DNA from: Alkalibacterium sp.
GTDB taxonomy: Bacteria > Bacillota > Bacilli > Lactobacillales > Carnobacteriaceae_A
Direction of reading: 5' to 3'
Assembly (NCBI GenBank): GCA_020832185.1
Contig: JAFIFE010000006.1
Coordinates: forward strand, 241,097-305,096
DNA: 64,000 nt
A program made the translations under genes and the position numbers. Of this stretch, positions 17,695-27,517 are shown piece by piece; within the stretch, counting starts at the first letter, position 1, and the number at the start of each line of letters is the position of its first letter. The notes under the pieces were generated by a model. That model was given only the letters and a program-made list of their open reading frames with translations. It made no database searches and had not been told where the DNA came from.

Positions 17695-18519
17695 ATGACT
17701 AAAATTGTATTTTTTGATATCGATGGCACGTTAGTGACGAAATATAATTCCGTCCCCAAATCGACGAAACAAGCGATTGTTAAACTGAAAGAAAACGGGC
17801 ACATCCCTGTTATCGCCACAGGACGAGCGCCTTTACTGATTGAAGAAATCATTGAAGAACTGGAAATAGACAGTTATATTGCTATGAATGGACAAATCGT
17901 TGTACACAAAGGAGAAGTCGTTTTCGATAATCCTATTCAAAAAGAAACAGTTGACCGTCTGACGGCAAAAGCGGTCGATAGAAGCAATGGAATCATTTTG
18001 TGTGGAGCTGAGGATATCTTCAGTAACTCGATCGTTTCACTGGCAAAGAGAAGTTCATCATGGGCTGTGTTGAAAGGGATCGGGAAAATCATTCCTGGTC
18101 ATTTGCAGATTTCTCTCTTTAAGCGGCTGATCAGAAAACCGCCTAATCCCAAAGACTATGAAGGGAAATCTATTTACCAGGTGATTATTGAAACCTCTAT
18201 GGAAGAAGAGAAGAAATATAAACTGGAATTTCCTGACTTGAATTTTGCGAGGTCGAATCGGTACACGGTGGACATTATTAGCGAAGGCATATCGAAAGCG
18301 GTAGGGATCGAAAAATTCCTTGAAAAATTAGGTCTTGAAAATACGGATACCTTTGCTTTTGGAGACAGCCTGAATGATCTTGAAATGCTCGAATATGTCC
18401 AGACAGGAGTGGCGATGGACAATGGTTGGGACGAGGCGAAAGCTGTGGCAGATTACATTACAGATGCCGTCGATGAAGATGGAATCGAAAAAGCTCTCAA
18501 GCACTTCAACCTGATATAA
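17695..18519 (+). CDS. Cof-type HAD-IIB phosphatase
   Basis: The 274-residue protein opens with the HAD nucleophile motif FFDIDGTLV and carries motif II in VIATGRAP. It ends with the acidic motif GDSLNDLEML near residue 222 and a Lys in the SKAVGIEKFL helix. A C2-type cap inserted after about residue 85 places it in the Cof/IIB group, which dephosphorylates sugar phosphates, nucleotides or flavin precursors with magnesium. Substrates cannot be predicted from the sequence. It sits alone between the GH31 gene and metG; only a weak purine stretch GAAAGCGA precedes the ATG. Confidence 0.88.
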   Translation: MTKIVFFDIDGTLVTKYNSVPKSTKQAIVKLKENGHIPVIATGRAPLLIEEIIEELEIDSYIAMNGQIVVHKGEVVFDNPIQKETVDRLTAKAVDRSNGIILCGAEDIFSNSIVSLAKRSSSWAVLKGIGKIIPGHLQISLFKRLIRKPPNPKDYEGKSIYQVIIETSMEEEKKYKLEFPDLNFARSNRYTVDIISEGISKAVGIEKFLEKLGLENTDTFAFGDSLNDLEMLEYVQTGVAMDNGWDEAKAVADYITDAVDEDGIEKALKHFNLI

Positions 18520-18604
18520 ACAAGCTAAGGATCAATGCAGAGAATCTGAACTTTTTCACGCATTAAAGCTGTGCTATACTGTGAAAGTATGTTTAAACGA
18601 ATAA

Positions 18605-20671
<2,067 letters not shown>

Positions 20672-20686
20672 ACGTATAATAAGTTT

Positions 20687-20737
20687 ATTCCAATAGAGTG
20701 TGAGACGGACCTGTTCTCAGCTTTATTGGAATTTTTA
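20687..20737 (+). terminator. Terminator after metG
   Basis: ATTCCAATA and TATTGGAAT form a perfect 9-base stem with a roughly 28-base loop, followed by TTTTA. Confidence 0.65.
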
Positions 20738-20802
20738 TTGCTGATAGTGTATTCTGAACAAGACGAAACGATCGATAGAACTGAAGAAAGGACTTTAAAT
20801 CA

Positions 20803-21573
20803 ATGTTATTTGATACACATACTCATATCAATGTCGAACAATTTAACGGTGAAGAAGCTGACGTGATTGTGCGTGCAAAAGAAATGGGCGTCACCAGAAT
20901 GGCTATCGTCGGGTTTGACACACCCACTATAAAAAAAGCATTTGAACTGGCACACGCCTACGACGGTCTGTATGCAATTATTGGCTGGCACCCAACGGAA
21001 GCAGCTACTTATTCAGATCAAGTAGAAGAACAGCTGATCAGTCAGCTTTCTGATGATACAGTCGTTGCTATGGGAGAAATGGGACTGGATTATTACTGGG
21101 ATACTGCCCCAAGACCTGTTCAGCATGACGCATTTCGCAGACAGATCCGTGTGGCTAAGGAGTTGAATCTTCCCATCAGTATTCACAACCGGGAGGCAAC
21201 AGAAGACACGTTTAAAATTTTAAAACAAGAACACGCCGGAGACACCGGTGGAATCATGCACAGTTTCAATTTGGATCCCTACTGGATGGAAAAATTTCTA
21301 GATATCGGGATGCATATTTCTCTTAGTGGCGTGGTGACATTCAAGAATGCAAAAGAAGTAAAAGAAGTCGCAAAACATGTGCCGTTCGATAAATTACTGA
21401 TCGAAACAGATGCGCCCTATCTTGCACCAATGCCAAATAGAGGAAAACGAAATGAACCAGGTTACGTTAAGTACGTAGCTGAAGAAGTGGCAGCACAGAG
21501 ACAAGTATCATTTGAAGAAGTAGCGATGCAGACGACGGACAATGCACTGAAGCTATTTAAGTTAAAGGGGTAA
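20803..21573 (+). CDS. tatD: TatD family metal-dependent DNase
   Basis: This 256-residue TIM-barrel hydrolase has the metal-ligand motifs of the family: FDTHTHIN at the N-terminus, GEMGLDYYWD near residue 90, SIHNREA near 127 and IETDAPYL near 203. TatD proteins are magnesium-dependent 3'-5' exonucleases acting on damaged or single-stranded DNA. It is followed after 4 bases by rnmV, the usual arrangement in Bacilli, and begins the tatD-rnmV-ksgA unit. Confidence 0.95.
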   Translation: MLFDTHTHINVEQFNGEEADVIVRAKEMGVTRMAIVGFDTPTIKKAFELAHAYDGLYAIIGWHPTEAATYSDQVEEQLISQLSDDTVVAMGEMGLDYYWDTAPRPVQHDAFRRQIRVAKELNLPISIHNREATEDTFKILKQEHAGDTGGIMHSFNLDPYWMEKFLDIGMHISLSGVVTFKNAKEVKEVAKHVPFDKLLIETDAPYLAPMPNRGKRNEPGYVKYVAEEVAAQRQVSFEEVAMQTTDNALKLFKLKG

Positions 21574-21577
21574 AGGC

Positions 21578-22147
21578 GTGGAAAAAATCAAAGAAGTAAT
21601 CGTTGTCGAAGGAAAAGATGACACGAAGCGACTTGCTTTAGCTGTTGACTGTGACACGATCGAAACGATGGGATCAGCGATAAACGATGACATACTTGAT
21701 CAGATTGCATTGGCTCATGACCTGAGAGGGGTCATCGTGTTTACTGATCCAGATGGGCCGGGAGAACAAATCAGGAAAATCATTTCCCAAAACGTCCCTG
21801 GAGTCAAGCACGCCTTTTTGACCAGAGCTGAAGCCAGAAGAAAGTTCAAGACAAAAGAAAGCATCGGAATCGAACACGCCTCTGTGCAAGCCATCAGAGA
21901 AGCGCTGGATAAGGTAGTTGAGGAAAGAATTGAAGCTGTTCCTACAGTCACAAAACGTTTTCTGGTTCAGGAAGGACTGATCGGGACACCTCAAGCCAGA
22001 CAGTTAAGAGAAGCCTTAGGGAACTATCTGAGAATCGGTTATACTAACGGCAAACAGCTCGAGAAACGGTTAAATATGTTTGGAATCTCTGAAGAAGAGG
22101 TCAAAGAAGCCTTGGACGAGATTAGAAAGGAACGAATCTATGAATGA
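21578..22147 (+). CDS. rnmV: Ribonuclease M5
   Basis: RNase M5 trims the 5S rRNA precursor. The 189-residue protein contains a TOPRIM domain with the catalytic Glu in VVEGKDD near residue 10 and the acidic motif TDPDGPGEQIR near residue 57. A C-terminal RNA-binding region completes the usual length of about 185 residues. The start is GTG, 4 bases after tatD. The end overlaps ksgA by 8 bases, which suggests translational coupling of two rRNA-maturation functions. Confidence 0.96.
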   Translation: MEKIKEVIVVEGKDDTKRLALAVDCDTIETMGSAINDDILDQIALAHDLRGVIVFTDPDGPGEQIRKIISQNVPGVKHAFLTRAEARRKFKTKESIGIEHASVQAIREALDKVVEERIEAVPTVTKRFLVQEGLIGTPQARQLREALGNYLRIGYTNGKQLEKRLNMFGISEEEVKEALDEIRKERIYE

Positions 22148-23042
22148 GTATAAAGATATTGCCACACCTTTGCGAACGAAAGAAATTTTAGAAAAGTATG
22201 GCTTATCTGCTAAAAAAAGCCTGGGACAGAATTTTATAGTAGATACCAACATATTGAGTAAAATCGTTAATGCAGGTGAAATAAACAAAGAGACGACCGT
22301 AATAGAAGTGGGACCGGGCATCGGTGCGTTGACTGAACAGCTGGCAAAAAAAGCGAAACAAGTGATTGCCTTTGAAATAGACGACCGCTTGCTGCCGGTT
22401 CTTGAAGATACGTTGTCCCCTTATGATAATATAGAAATCATCCATTCTGATGTATTAAAGGTAGACATGAAGGCTTTTGAGGCCTCCCATCTGGCAGACG
22501 CAAAAGAAGTTGTGCTGGTGGCAAACTTGCCGTATTACATCACGACACCAATCATTATGCGTTTTCTGGAGTCGGGCATAGTTCTCGACCGTATGGTTCT
22601 GATGATGCAGAAAGAAGTCGCGAGCCGCATATCTGCTTCACCCAGCACGAAAGCATATGGATCGTTATCTGTCGCTGTACAGTACTACATGGATGCAGTG
22701 GTAGCTTTCACTGTTCCCAAAACAGTATTCGTCCCTCAGCCTAATGTGGAATCAGCCATTATTAAATTGTCTGAAAAGAAGCTAAAGACAGTCCAGGTCG
22801 ATGACGAACCGCTCTTTTTCAGGTTAGTGCGCTCAGCTTTTGTTCAGCGCAGGAAAACGTTATGGAACAATTTGCTGGTCGCGTTTGGCAAGGGAGAAGA
22901 AACGAAAGCAAAACTTGTTCAGGGTCTAGAGTCGGCTTCGGTAGATCCAAAGAGAAGAGGAGAGACCCTGAGTATCGAGGAGTTTGCCTCATTAGCTAAT
23001 GCCTTCTCTAAACTTGGACTTGAATTTGAATCAGAGAAATAG
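22140..23042 (+). CDS. ksgA: 16S rRNA (adenine(1518)/(1519)-N6)-dimethyltransferase
   Basis: KsgA dimethylates two adenines near the 3' end of 16S rRNA late in 30S assembly. The 300-residue protein has KKSLGQNFIVD near residue 25, the S-adenosylmethionine motif EVGPGIGALTEQL near residue 53, and the catalytic motif NLPYY near residue 129. A helical C-terminal domain follows. The ATG at 22140 overlaps the rnmV stop and has AAAGGAAC upstream. A longer in-frame extension back to 22080 would run into rnmV and lacks support. Confidence 0.96.
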   Translation: MNEYKDIATPLRTKEILEKYGLSAKKSLGQNFIVDTNILSKIVNAGEINKETTVIEVGPGIGALTEQLAKKAKQVIAFEIDDRLLPVLEDTLSPYDNIEIIHSDVLKVDMKAFEASHLADAKEVVLVANLPYYITTPIIMRFLESGIVLDRMVLMMQKEVASRISASPSTKAYGSLSVAVQYYMDAVVAFTVPKTVFVPQPNVESAIIKLSEKKLKTVQVDDEPLFFRLVRSAFVQRRKTLWNNLLVAFGKGEETKAKLVQGLESASVDPKRRGETLSIEEFASLANAFSKLGLEFESEK

Positions 23043-23070
23043 TAATCTGTAAAAAGAATAATCGCATACG

Positions 23071-23210
23071 AAAAACCCTGGGAGAGTTCTTGGTGACCAT
23101 CGTGTCATGAGTAGTCCTGAAAGTGGCGAATAAGCCTTATCCCTAACAGATCTCAAGGATCTGTCGTGACCTGAACTAGATCATACTAGCGGAGGGAGTG
23201 GGTAAGGTTT
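23071..23210 (+). promoter_or_regulatory. TPP riboswitch (THI element), divergent 5' half
   Basis: The 3' half matches the TPP aptamer well: ACCTGAA, then the P5 hairpin CTAGATCATACTAG, then CGGAGGGA. These correspond to the usual ACCTGAT, CTGGATAATGCCAG and CGTAGGGA. The 5' pyrimidine-sensing arm is less clear; CCTGAAAG may stand for CTGAGA, and there is an extra ACAGATC/GGATCTGT hairpin. AAACC and GGTTT could close P1. A terminator and a ThiW thiamine-precursor transporter gene follow directly, which supports the call. Confidence 0.7.
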
Positions 23211-23286
23211 AAAAGGGATAAACAGTGTTTATCTTACGAGAACGCCATTGGATTACTCATTGAGCTGTTCTTTTCCCTGCCTTTAT

Positions 23287-23330
23287 ACACTTCTGTCTTA
23301 ACGGTAATCAGTTGAGGGAAGTGTTTTTTT
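23287..23330 (+). terminator. Riboswitch expression-platform terminator before thiW
   Basis: ACACTTC and GAAGTGT form the outer stem with further inner pairing (TTAAC with GTTGA). Seven T residues follow, ending about 30 bases before the thiW start. TPP binding would be expected to favour this hairpin and stop transcription. Confidence 0.8.
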
Positions 23331-23358
23331 GTATTTAAAAAAGAAAGGAAGAAAAGGA

Positions 23359-23859
23359 ATGAAAACAAAACCATTAGTGTTTACAGCTTTATGTATTGCA
23401 ATAGGGTATATAGGTGGCAGTTTGATTGTTATTCCGTTAGGGTTCGTACGTGCTGCTCCTTTTCAGCATTTTATGAATATCATTGTCAGTTTCCTATTGG
23501 GTCCCTGGTACAGTCTGGCACAGGCATTCGGAGTGTCTGTTTTGAGAAACATCACAGGGACAGGGTCACTGCTGGCCTTTCCCGGCAGCATGATTGGCGC
23601 ATTTTTATCCGGCTACCTCTTCAGAAAAGGAAAGAAATTTTATCTGCTTGCAGTAGGTGAAATAATCGGAACAGGACTTATTGGTGCGTTAGCAAGTTAC
23701 CCGATCGCAAGGCTATTCTTAAGTTCAGAAGCAGCGTTATTCGGATTTGTACCCGTCTTTTTTGTGAGTGCACTCATCGGAACGATAGGCGGAGTTGTGC
23801 TGGCTTATCAGATGAAAAAACATAGCGCCTTTTCAAAAATAAGTCAAATGAGAAACTGA
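23359..23859 (+). CDS. thiW: ECF transporter S component, ThiW family
   Basis: The 166-residue membrane protein has about five hydrophobic segments and the ThiW-typical sequence PFQHFMNIIVSFLLGPWYS, then RNITGTGSLLAFPGSMIGAF. ThiW proteins are substrate-binding units of energy-coupling-factor transporters, thought to take up the thiazole moiety of thiamine. They need the shared EcfAAT module, which is not in this window. The ATG at 23359 was chosen because an AAAGGAAG lies upstream; a TTG at 23329 would fall in the terminator's T run. The TPP riboswitch upstream explains its regulation. Confidence 0.88.
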   Translation: MKTKPLVFTALCIAIGYIGGSLIVIPLGFVRAAPFQHFMNIIVSFLLGPWYSLAQAFGVSVLRNITGTGSLLAFPGSMIGAFLSGYLFRKGKKFYLLAVGEIIGTGLIGALASYPIARLFLSSEAALFGFVPVFFVSALIGTIGGVVLAYQMKKHSAFSKISQMRN

Positions 23860-23936
23860 CAGGAGACCTGTTCGCTAAGAAGAGGACACTGAAAACACGA
23901 ACATTAGAAAACCGTAATCTTAAGAAAATATGAGGT

Positions 23937-23983
23937 TGAAAAGCGTCCTTGTTCTTAAAAATCCATAAAACAGGCGTTTTTCA
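23937..23983 (+). terminator. Probable terminator after thiW
   Basis: GAAAAGCGTCCTTGTT and AAACAGGCGTTTTTC form a long stem with a few mismatches. The T-rich part lies within the stem, so this is only moderately convincing. Confidence 0.45.
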
Positions 23984-24037
23984 TCCACATAAACATTTAA
24001 TCTTCACAGAAAATCCTATCTTTATTTTACAATCAGC

Positions 24038-24066
24038 TTACAATTTTCGTCTTTTTGTGTTATAGT
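24038..24066 (+). promoter_or_regulatory. Promoter of veg
   Basis: TTACAA (24038-24043) and TATAGT (24061-24066) are spaced by 17 bases, about 30 bases upstream of the veg start. Strong veg promoters are known in Bacillus. Confidence 0.7.
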
Positions 24067-24096
24067 ATAGATAATACTTTGTGAGGTGAGTCGAAA

Positions 24097-24354
24097 ATGC
24101 CAACTACTTTAGCGAGCATCAAGAAAACCTTGGACGGTCAAATTGGAAGAGAAATCAAATTGATTGCCCAAGCCGGAAGAAAAAAGACGACAGAACGCAA
24201 AGGAATACTAACTGAAACATATCCATCAGTATTCGTCGTAGAACTGGATCAGGATGAAAATGCCGTAGGACGAGTGTCATACAGTTACACAGATGTATTA
24301 ACTCATTCGGTAGAATTAGAATTTGAAGAAGAAAAAGAAGTTGTATTAACTTAA
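24097..24354 (+). CDS. veg: Veg family protein
   Basis: This 85-residue protein matches the Veg family (DUF1021) in size and sequence, for example LASIKKTLDGQIGREIKLIAQ followed by RKKTTERKGILTETYPSVFVVELD. In B. subtilis Veg is abundant and has been linked to biofilm matrix gene expression; its biochemical role is unclear. It sits between the ksgA cluster and ispE, its usual position. It is transcribed from its own promoter and followed by a strong terminator. Confidence 0.93.
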   Translation: MPTTLASIKKTLDGQIGREIKLIAQAGRKKTTERKGILTETYPSVFVVELDQDENAVGRVSYSYTDVLTHSVELEFEEEKEVVLT

Positions 24355-24365
24355 ATCAGAGGGTG

Positions 24366-24398
24366 GTAGTATAATTTTAAATTATACTACTTTTTTTA
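24366..24398 (+). terminator. Terminator after veg
   Basis: GTAGTATAATTT and AAATTATACTAC form a perfect 12-base stem with almost no loop, followed by seven T residues. Confidence 0.9.
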
Positions 24399-24495
24399 TG
24401 CGTTCAATTATCCAGATAATTAAATCGTTATCTTTTTTATATTAGCGTCATCTGTTCTACAATAGGAGTAAGCTGACGCTTTTAGGAGGGATGAG

Positions 24496-25344
24496 ATGGA
24501 GGCATTTGAAAAAGCACCCGCAAAGATAAACGTGTGTGTAAATGTATTAAGAAAAAGGAGCGATGGATTCCATGAGATGGAAATGATCATGACTCCCATA
24601 GATTTATCAGATCGATTGAGCTTCACTTTACAGTCTTCTGAAATCACTCTGGATTCAAACAGTTCTTTCATGCCCTTAAATGAGAAAAACATCGTATATC
24701 AGGCAGCCGTACTGCTGAAAAAAACGTTTAAGGTCGATCAGGGGGCCCATATTTTTATTGAGAAGAATATTCCGATTGCGGCAGGACTTGGTGGAGGAAG
24801 TAGTGATGCCGCAGCTGCTTTACGCGCGCTGAATCGTTTATGGGAATTGAATGTACCCATTGACCGTTTAGCCGAATTGGGAGAACAGATTGGGTCAGAT
24901 GTTCCTTTTTGTGTGTATGGACAAACAGCTTACGTGACAGGCAGGGGCGAAAAAGTAGATCTGACCGCTCCTTTTCCTCATGCATGGGTCATCGTCGTCA
25001 AACCGCCTAAAGGAATTTCGAGCTGGACCGTATTCAAAGATCTGACGATTCCTGATTTACCTGTTTATAACATAAGTGAAATGAAAAAAGCGATTGAAGA
25101 GTCAGACTACGATAAGATTATATTTTATGCGGGTAATGCTCTTGAACAAAAGGCCATGACGCAGCACCCGAAGATCAGTGATTTGAAGGAAAAAATGATG
25201 GAGTTTGGAGCCGATGCCGCTTTGATGAGTGGAACAGGACCGACAGTCTATGGCTTAACTCAAAATTACAACAAAGCAAAGCGTATCGTAAATGGATTAA
25301 ACGGGTTTTGTAATGAAGTATACTTAGTGCGGACGATCAACTAA
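24496..25344 (+). CDS. ispE: 4-diphosphocytidyl-2-C-methyl-D-erythritol kinase
   Basis: IspE phosphorylates CDP-methylerythritol in the MEP route to isoprenoid precursors. The 282-residue protein belongs to the GHMP kinases. It has the N-terminal KAPAKINVCVNVL, the ATP-binding motif PIAAGLGGGSSDAAA near residue 95 and the C-terminal MSGTGPTVYGL. The start follows AGGAGGG. Its presence implies use of the MEP pathway. In many Bacilli purR follows ispE directly; here about 10 kb of other genes come between. Confidence 0.96.
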   Translation: MEAFEKAPAKINVCVNVLRKRSDGFHEMEMIMTPIDLSDRLSFTLQSSEITLDSNSSFMPLNEKNIVYQAAVLLKKTFKVDQGAHIFIEKNIPIAAGLGGGSSDAAAALRALNRLWELNVPIDRLAELGEQIGSDVPFCVYGQTAYVTGRGEKVDLTAPFPHAWVIVVKPPKGISSWTVFKDLTIPDLPVYNISEMKKAIEESDYDKIIFYAGNALEQKAMTQHPKISDLKEKMMEFGADAALMSGTGPTVYGLTQNYNKAKRIVNGLNGFCNEVYLVRTIN

Positions 25345-25346
25345 TA

Positions 25347-25403
25347 AAAGGGTGTGGGATAGAAGAGTCGGTGCGTGGACGATTTTATTTCACACTTTTT
25401 TTA
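25347..25403 (+). terminator. Possible terminator after ispE
   Basis: AAAAGGGTGTG pairs imperfectly with CACACTTTT across a long loop, and seven T residues follow. Confidence 0.45.
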
Positions 25404-25410
25404 TTTATGT

Positions 25411-25439
25411 TTGACAAAAGAATACAGACGTGGTTAAAT
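25411..25439 (+). promoter_or_regulatory. Promoter of the Zur-controlled lipoprotein gene
   Basis: TTGACA (25411-25416) and TTAAAT (25434-25439) are spaced by 17 bases. The Zur-like operator begins six bases downstream, over the expected transcription start. Confidence 0.7.
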
Positions 25440-25444
25440 GTAAA

Positions 25445-25459
25445 ACGTAATAGTTACGA
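25445..25459 (+). promoter_or_regulatory. Zur-type operator
   Basis: ACGTAATAGTTACGA is a near-perfect 7-1-7 palindrome resembling the Bacillus Zur consensus TCGTAAT-N-ATTACGA. The same type of site precedes adcA, which makes a shared zinc response likely for both genes. Confidence 0.75.
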
Positions 25460-25484
25460 TTTACTGATATTGGAGGAGACACTA

Positions 25485-26021
25485 ATGAATAAGAAATGGA
25501 TCAAACTTTCGAGCGTGGCTTTATTGAGTTTATACTTAGCGGCTTGCGATACTAACAATGACGATGAAACAGCAGAAGAAGAAGTCTCAGAAGTATTCGA
25601 AGAGGAAGAAGATGCGGATTCATACTTAGATGAGGAAGCAGAAGAATCTGAGGAAGAGGAAACAGAAACTGAAGAAGAAGCAGACACTGCAGAAGAATCT
25701 GACAGCCATGAGGAATTTGATGATGCTGATGCAGAAGCAGAAGAGTCCATCATTATAGAAGGAATGGGAGAACACTATCATACTGGTGAACTTGTAGAAT
25801 TAACAGCCGTTCCGTCAGAAGATACAGAGTATGATGACTGGCACTGGTATACCAGAGCAGATGAAAATGCTGAATGGGAAATGATTTCAGGTCAGAATTC
25901 GAACGAATATATTGGAGAAGCACCAGAAGAAACGATAGAAATGCGTGTTGTACTATATGATGATTCTCATGAGGCTTATGCACAATCAGAACCTATCGAG
26001 TTAGAAGTAGACAATCATTAA
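25485..26021 (+). CDS. Zinc-regulated lipoprotein with HYH Ig-like domain
   Basis: The 178-residue product has a lipoprotein signal with lipobox LAAC. A highly acidic Glu/Asp-rich linker of about 65 residues follows, then a C-terminal domain of about 83 residues. That domain starts at EHYHTGE (HYH at 97-99), has a core WHWYTRAD and ends in QSEPIELEVDNH. The pattern W-x-W-Y followed by a later Trp is Ig-like. The same domain is inserted in the metal loop of the neighbouring AdcA. A Zur-type operator overlaps its promoter. A role in extracellular zinc capture or hand-over is inferred; the protein family is not one I can name. The ATG at 25485 follows GGAGGAG; an upstream extension is unsupported. 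Confidence 0.8.
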   Translation: MNKKWIKLSSVALLSLYLAACDTNNDDETAEEEVSEVFEEEEDADSYLDEEAEESEEEETETEEEADTAEESDSHEEFDDADAEAEESIIIEGMGEHYHTGELVELTAVPSEDTEYDDWHWYTRADENAEWEMISGQNSNEYIGEAPEETIEMRVVLYDDSHEAYAQSEPIELEVDNH

Positions 26022-26030
26022 TAAATAGAG

Positions 26031-26064
26031 GAAAAAGCGGCTGAGTCATTTTGCCGCTTTTTCT
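26031..26064 (+). terminator. Terminator between the lipoprotein gene and adcA
   Basis: GAAAAAGCGGC and GCCGCTTTTTC form a perfect 11-base stem with the T run in its 3' arm. Confidence 0.8.
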
Positions 26065-26078
26065 GTGGTCAGCGCACC

Positions 26079-26106
26079 TTGACAAGAGAGCCCCATACAT
26101 GATACT
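26079..26106 (+). promoter_or_regulatory. Promoter of adcA
   Basis: TTGACA (26079-26084) is followed 16 bases later by GATACT (26101-26106). The Zur-like operator begins eight bases after it. Confidence 0.6.
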
Positions 26107-26113
26107 TTATATA

Positions 26114-26128
26114 CCGTAATGATTACGA
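26114..26128 (+). promoter_or_regulatory. Zur-type operator of adcA
   Basis: CCGTAATGATTACGA matches TCGTAAT-N-ATTACGA with one mismatch and contains the perfect palindrome CGTAAT-G-ATTACG. It lies 33 bases before the adcA start. Confidence 0.82.
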
Positions 26129-26160
26129 TTTAGAATCATATTTGACTAAGGAGAAACTAA

Positions 26161-27387
26161 ATGACAGCTAAACACTTAAAAATGGTCATCCCTATGCTGA
26201 TTGTAGGATTAGGGTTGGCAGCATGTACAAATGAAGAGAGCGAGAATTTGAGTGAAGGAGAGCTTTCGATCGTCACCTCTTTTTATCCTGTCTACGATTT
26301 CACTCAGCGTGTGGCAGGTGACCAGGCTGATGTAACATTGATGGTTGGAGGCGGCTCTGATCCACACAGTTATGAACCCAGCGCACAGGATGTAGCCGAA
26401 ATAAATGACGCTGATATCTTTGTCTACAGCAGTGAAGAGATGGAATTCTGGGTACCCAGTCTGCTGGATACGATTGAAAATGACGAGCTAGGCGTCGTTC
26501 GAACAGCAGATGGATTTGACACTGACTCGCATTTCGACGCTGAGGGGGACGCTGGACAGGAGACAGACAGTGAGGTTGAGTCTGTAAGCGACCTCCCTTA
26601 TGACGCTTCAGTCCTCGGAGTGGCTGGTCATTACCATAGCGGAGATACGATTACCTTACGTGCACAGCATGAGGATGCCAGCGAGTGGCAATGGTACGTT
26701 AAAACGAGTGACGGAGAGTGGAGCCTCACTGAGGAGGTAACAGACGATCGGTTTGAGTATCAGACAACTAGAGAAGATGTGTTCATCCAGGCGGTCGCTT
26801 TAGATCAGGAGGGCAATGAACTAGCTCAATCTGAAGCCGCTCATATCCATATCGATGACCATGACGGTGAGGATCCGCATATCTGGCTCGATCCGGTTCT
26901 GGCTCAAGATCAGGTCCGCATGATTCTGGAAGGACTGATAGAAGCAGATCCGGAAAACGAAGCCTATTACACTGAAAATGCAGAGGCGTTTATCAGTGAA
27001 CTGGAAGATCTTCATGCAGATTTTGATGAAGCATTCAGAGACGCAGAAGATAGAACGTTTGTCGTTCAGCACCAGGCATTTGGTTACATTGCGAGCCGTT
27101 ATGGGTTGGAACAAATAGCCATAGGTGGATTATCTACTGAAGTCGAACCCAGCCCGTCACGCATCGCGGAAATCAATCAACTGGTAGAAGAGTATGACGT
27201 TCCTGTTATTTATTATCAGCAGGGAGCCAATTCAGCGATTGCACAAACAGTAGCCAATGAAACAGGAACAGAAACAGCTGTCCTGCATGATTTGGAGTCG
27301 CTGTCCGAAGAACTTCAGGCACAGGATTCAGGGTATATTGAAGCGATGAGAGAAAACTTAGAAGCATTAAAACTGAGTATAAATTAA
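26161..27387 (+). CDS. adcA: Zinc ABC transporter substrate-binding lipoprotein with inserted HYH Ig-like domain
   Basis: This 408-residue lipoprotein (lipobox LAAC) belongs to the ZnuA/AdcA cluster A-I binding proteins. The three zinc-ligand histidines expected in the family are visible: His69 in DPHSYEPS, His240 in DPHIWLDP and His304 in HQAFGY. ZnuA-type proteins usually have a His-rich mobile loop between the first two. Here that place holds an acidic stretch and then a domain of about 88 residues (148-236) beginning GHYHSGD and ending AHIHIDDH. It is clearly related to the C-terminal domain of the preceding lipoprotein. The protein should bind zinc outside the membrane for AdcBC. A Zur operator lies upstream. 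Confidence 0.9.
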   Translation: MTAKHLKMVIPMLIVGLGLAACTNEESENLSEGELSIVTSFYPVYDFTQRVAGDQADVTLMVGGGSDPHSYEPSAQDVAEINDADIFVYSSEEMEFWVPSLLDTIENDELGVVRTADGFDTDSHFDAEGDAGQETDSEVESVSDLPYDASVLGVAGHYHSGDTITLRAQHEDASEWQWYVKTSDGEWSLTEEVTDDRFEYQTTREDVFIQAVALDQEGNELAQSEAAHIHIDDHDGEDPHIWLDPVLAQDQVRMILEGLIEADPENEAYYTENAEAFISELEDLHADFDEAFRDAEDRTFVVQHQAFGYIASRYGLEQIAIGGLSTEVEPSPSRIAEINQLVEEYDVPVIYYQQGANSAIAQTVANETGTETAVLHDLESLSEELQAQDSGYIEAMRENLEALKLSIN

Positions 27388-27399
27388 GCAAACCAATTT

Positions 27400-27437
27400 A
27401 GGAGTGTCGCTGTTTATCAGTGCACTCCTTGTTTTAT
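27400..27437 (+). terminator. Terminator after adcA
   Basis: AGGAGTG and CACTCCT form a perfect stem followed by TGTTTTA. The T tract is short, so read-through into adcCB is plausible. A TATAAT at 27477-27482 could also start adcCB separately. Confidence 0.55.
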
Positions 27438-27517
27438 GACGGGCTATTTGAGGCTGTTATTTTTTGAAAAGTCGGTTATAATAAGCAGTGAATCTATTTA
27501 AGAGAGGTCGATTACCC

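Noticed and set aside
25454..25753. Serine-rich minus-strand frame opposite the acidic lipoprotein
   Set aside because: It is the complement of the GAA/GAT-rich acidic linker. It has no ribosome-binding site. The same applies to the Ser-rich frame at 48792-49031.
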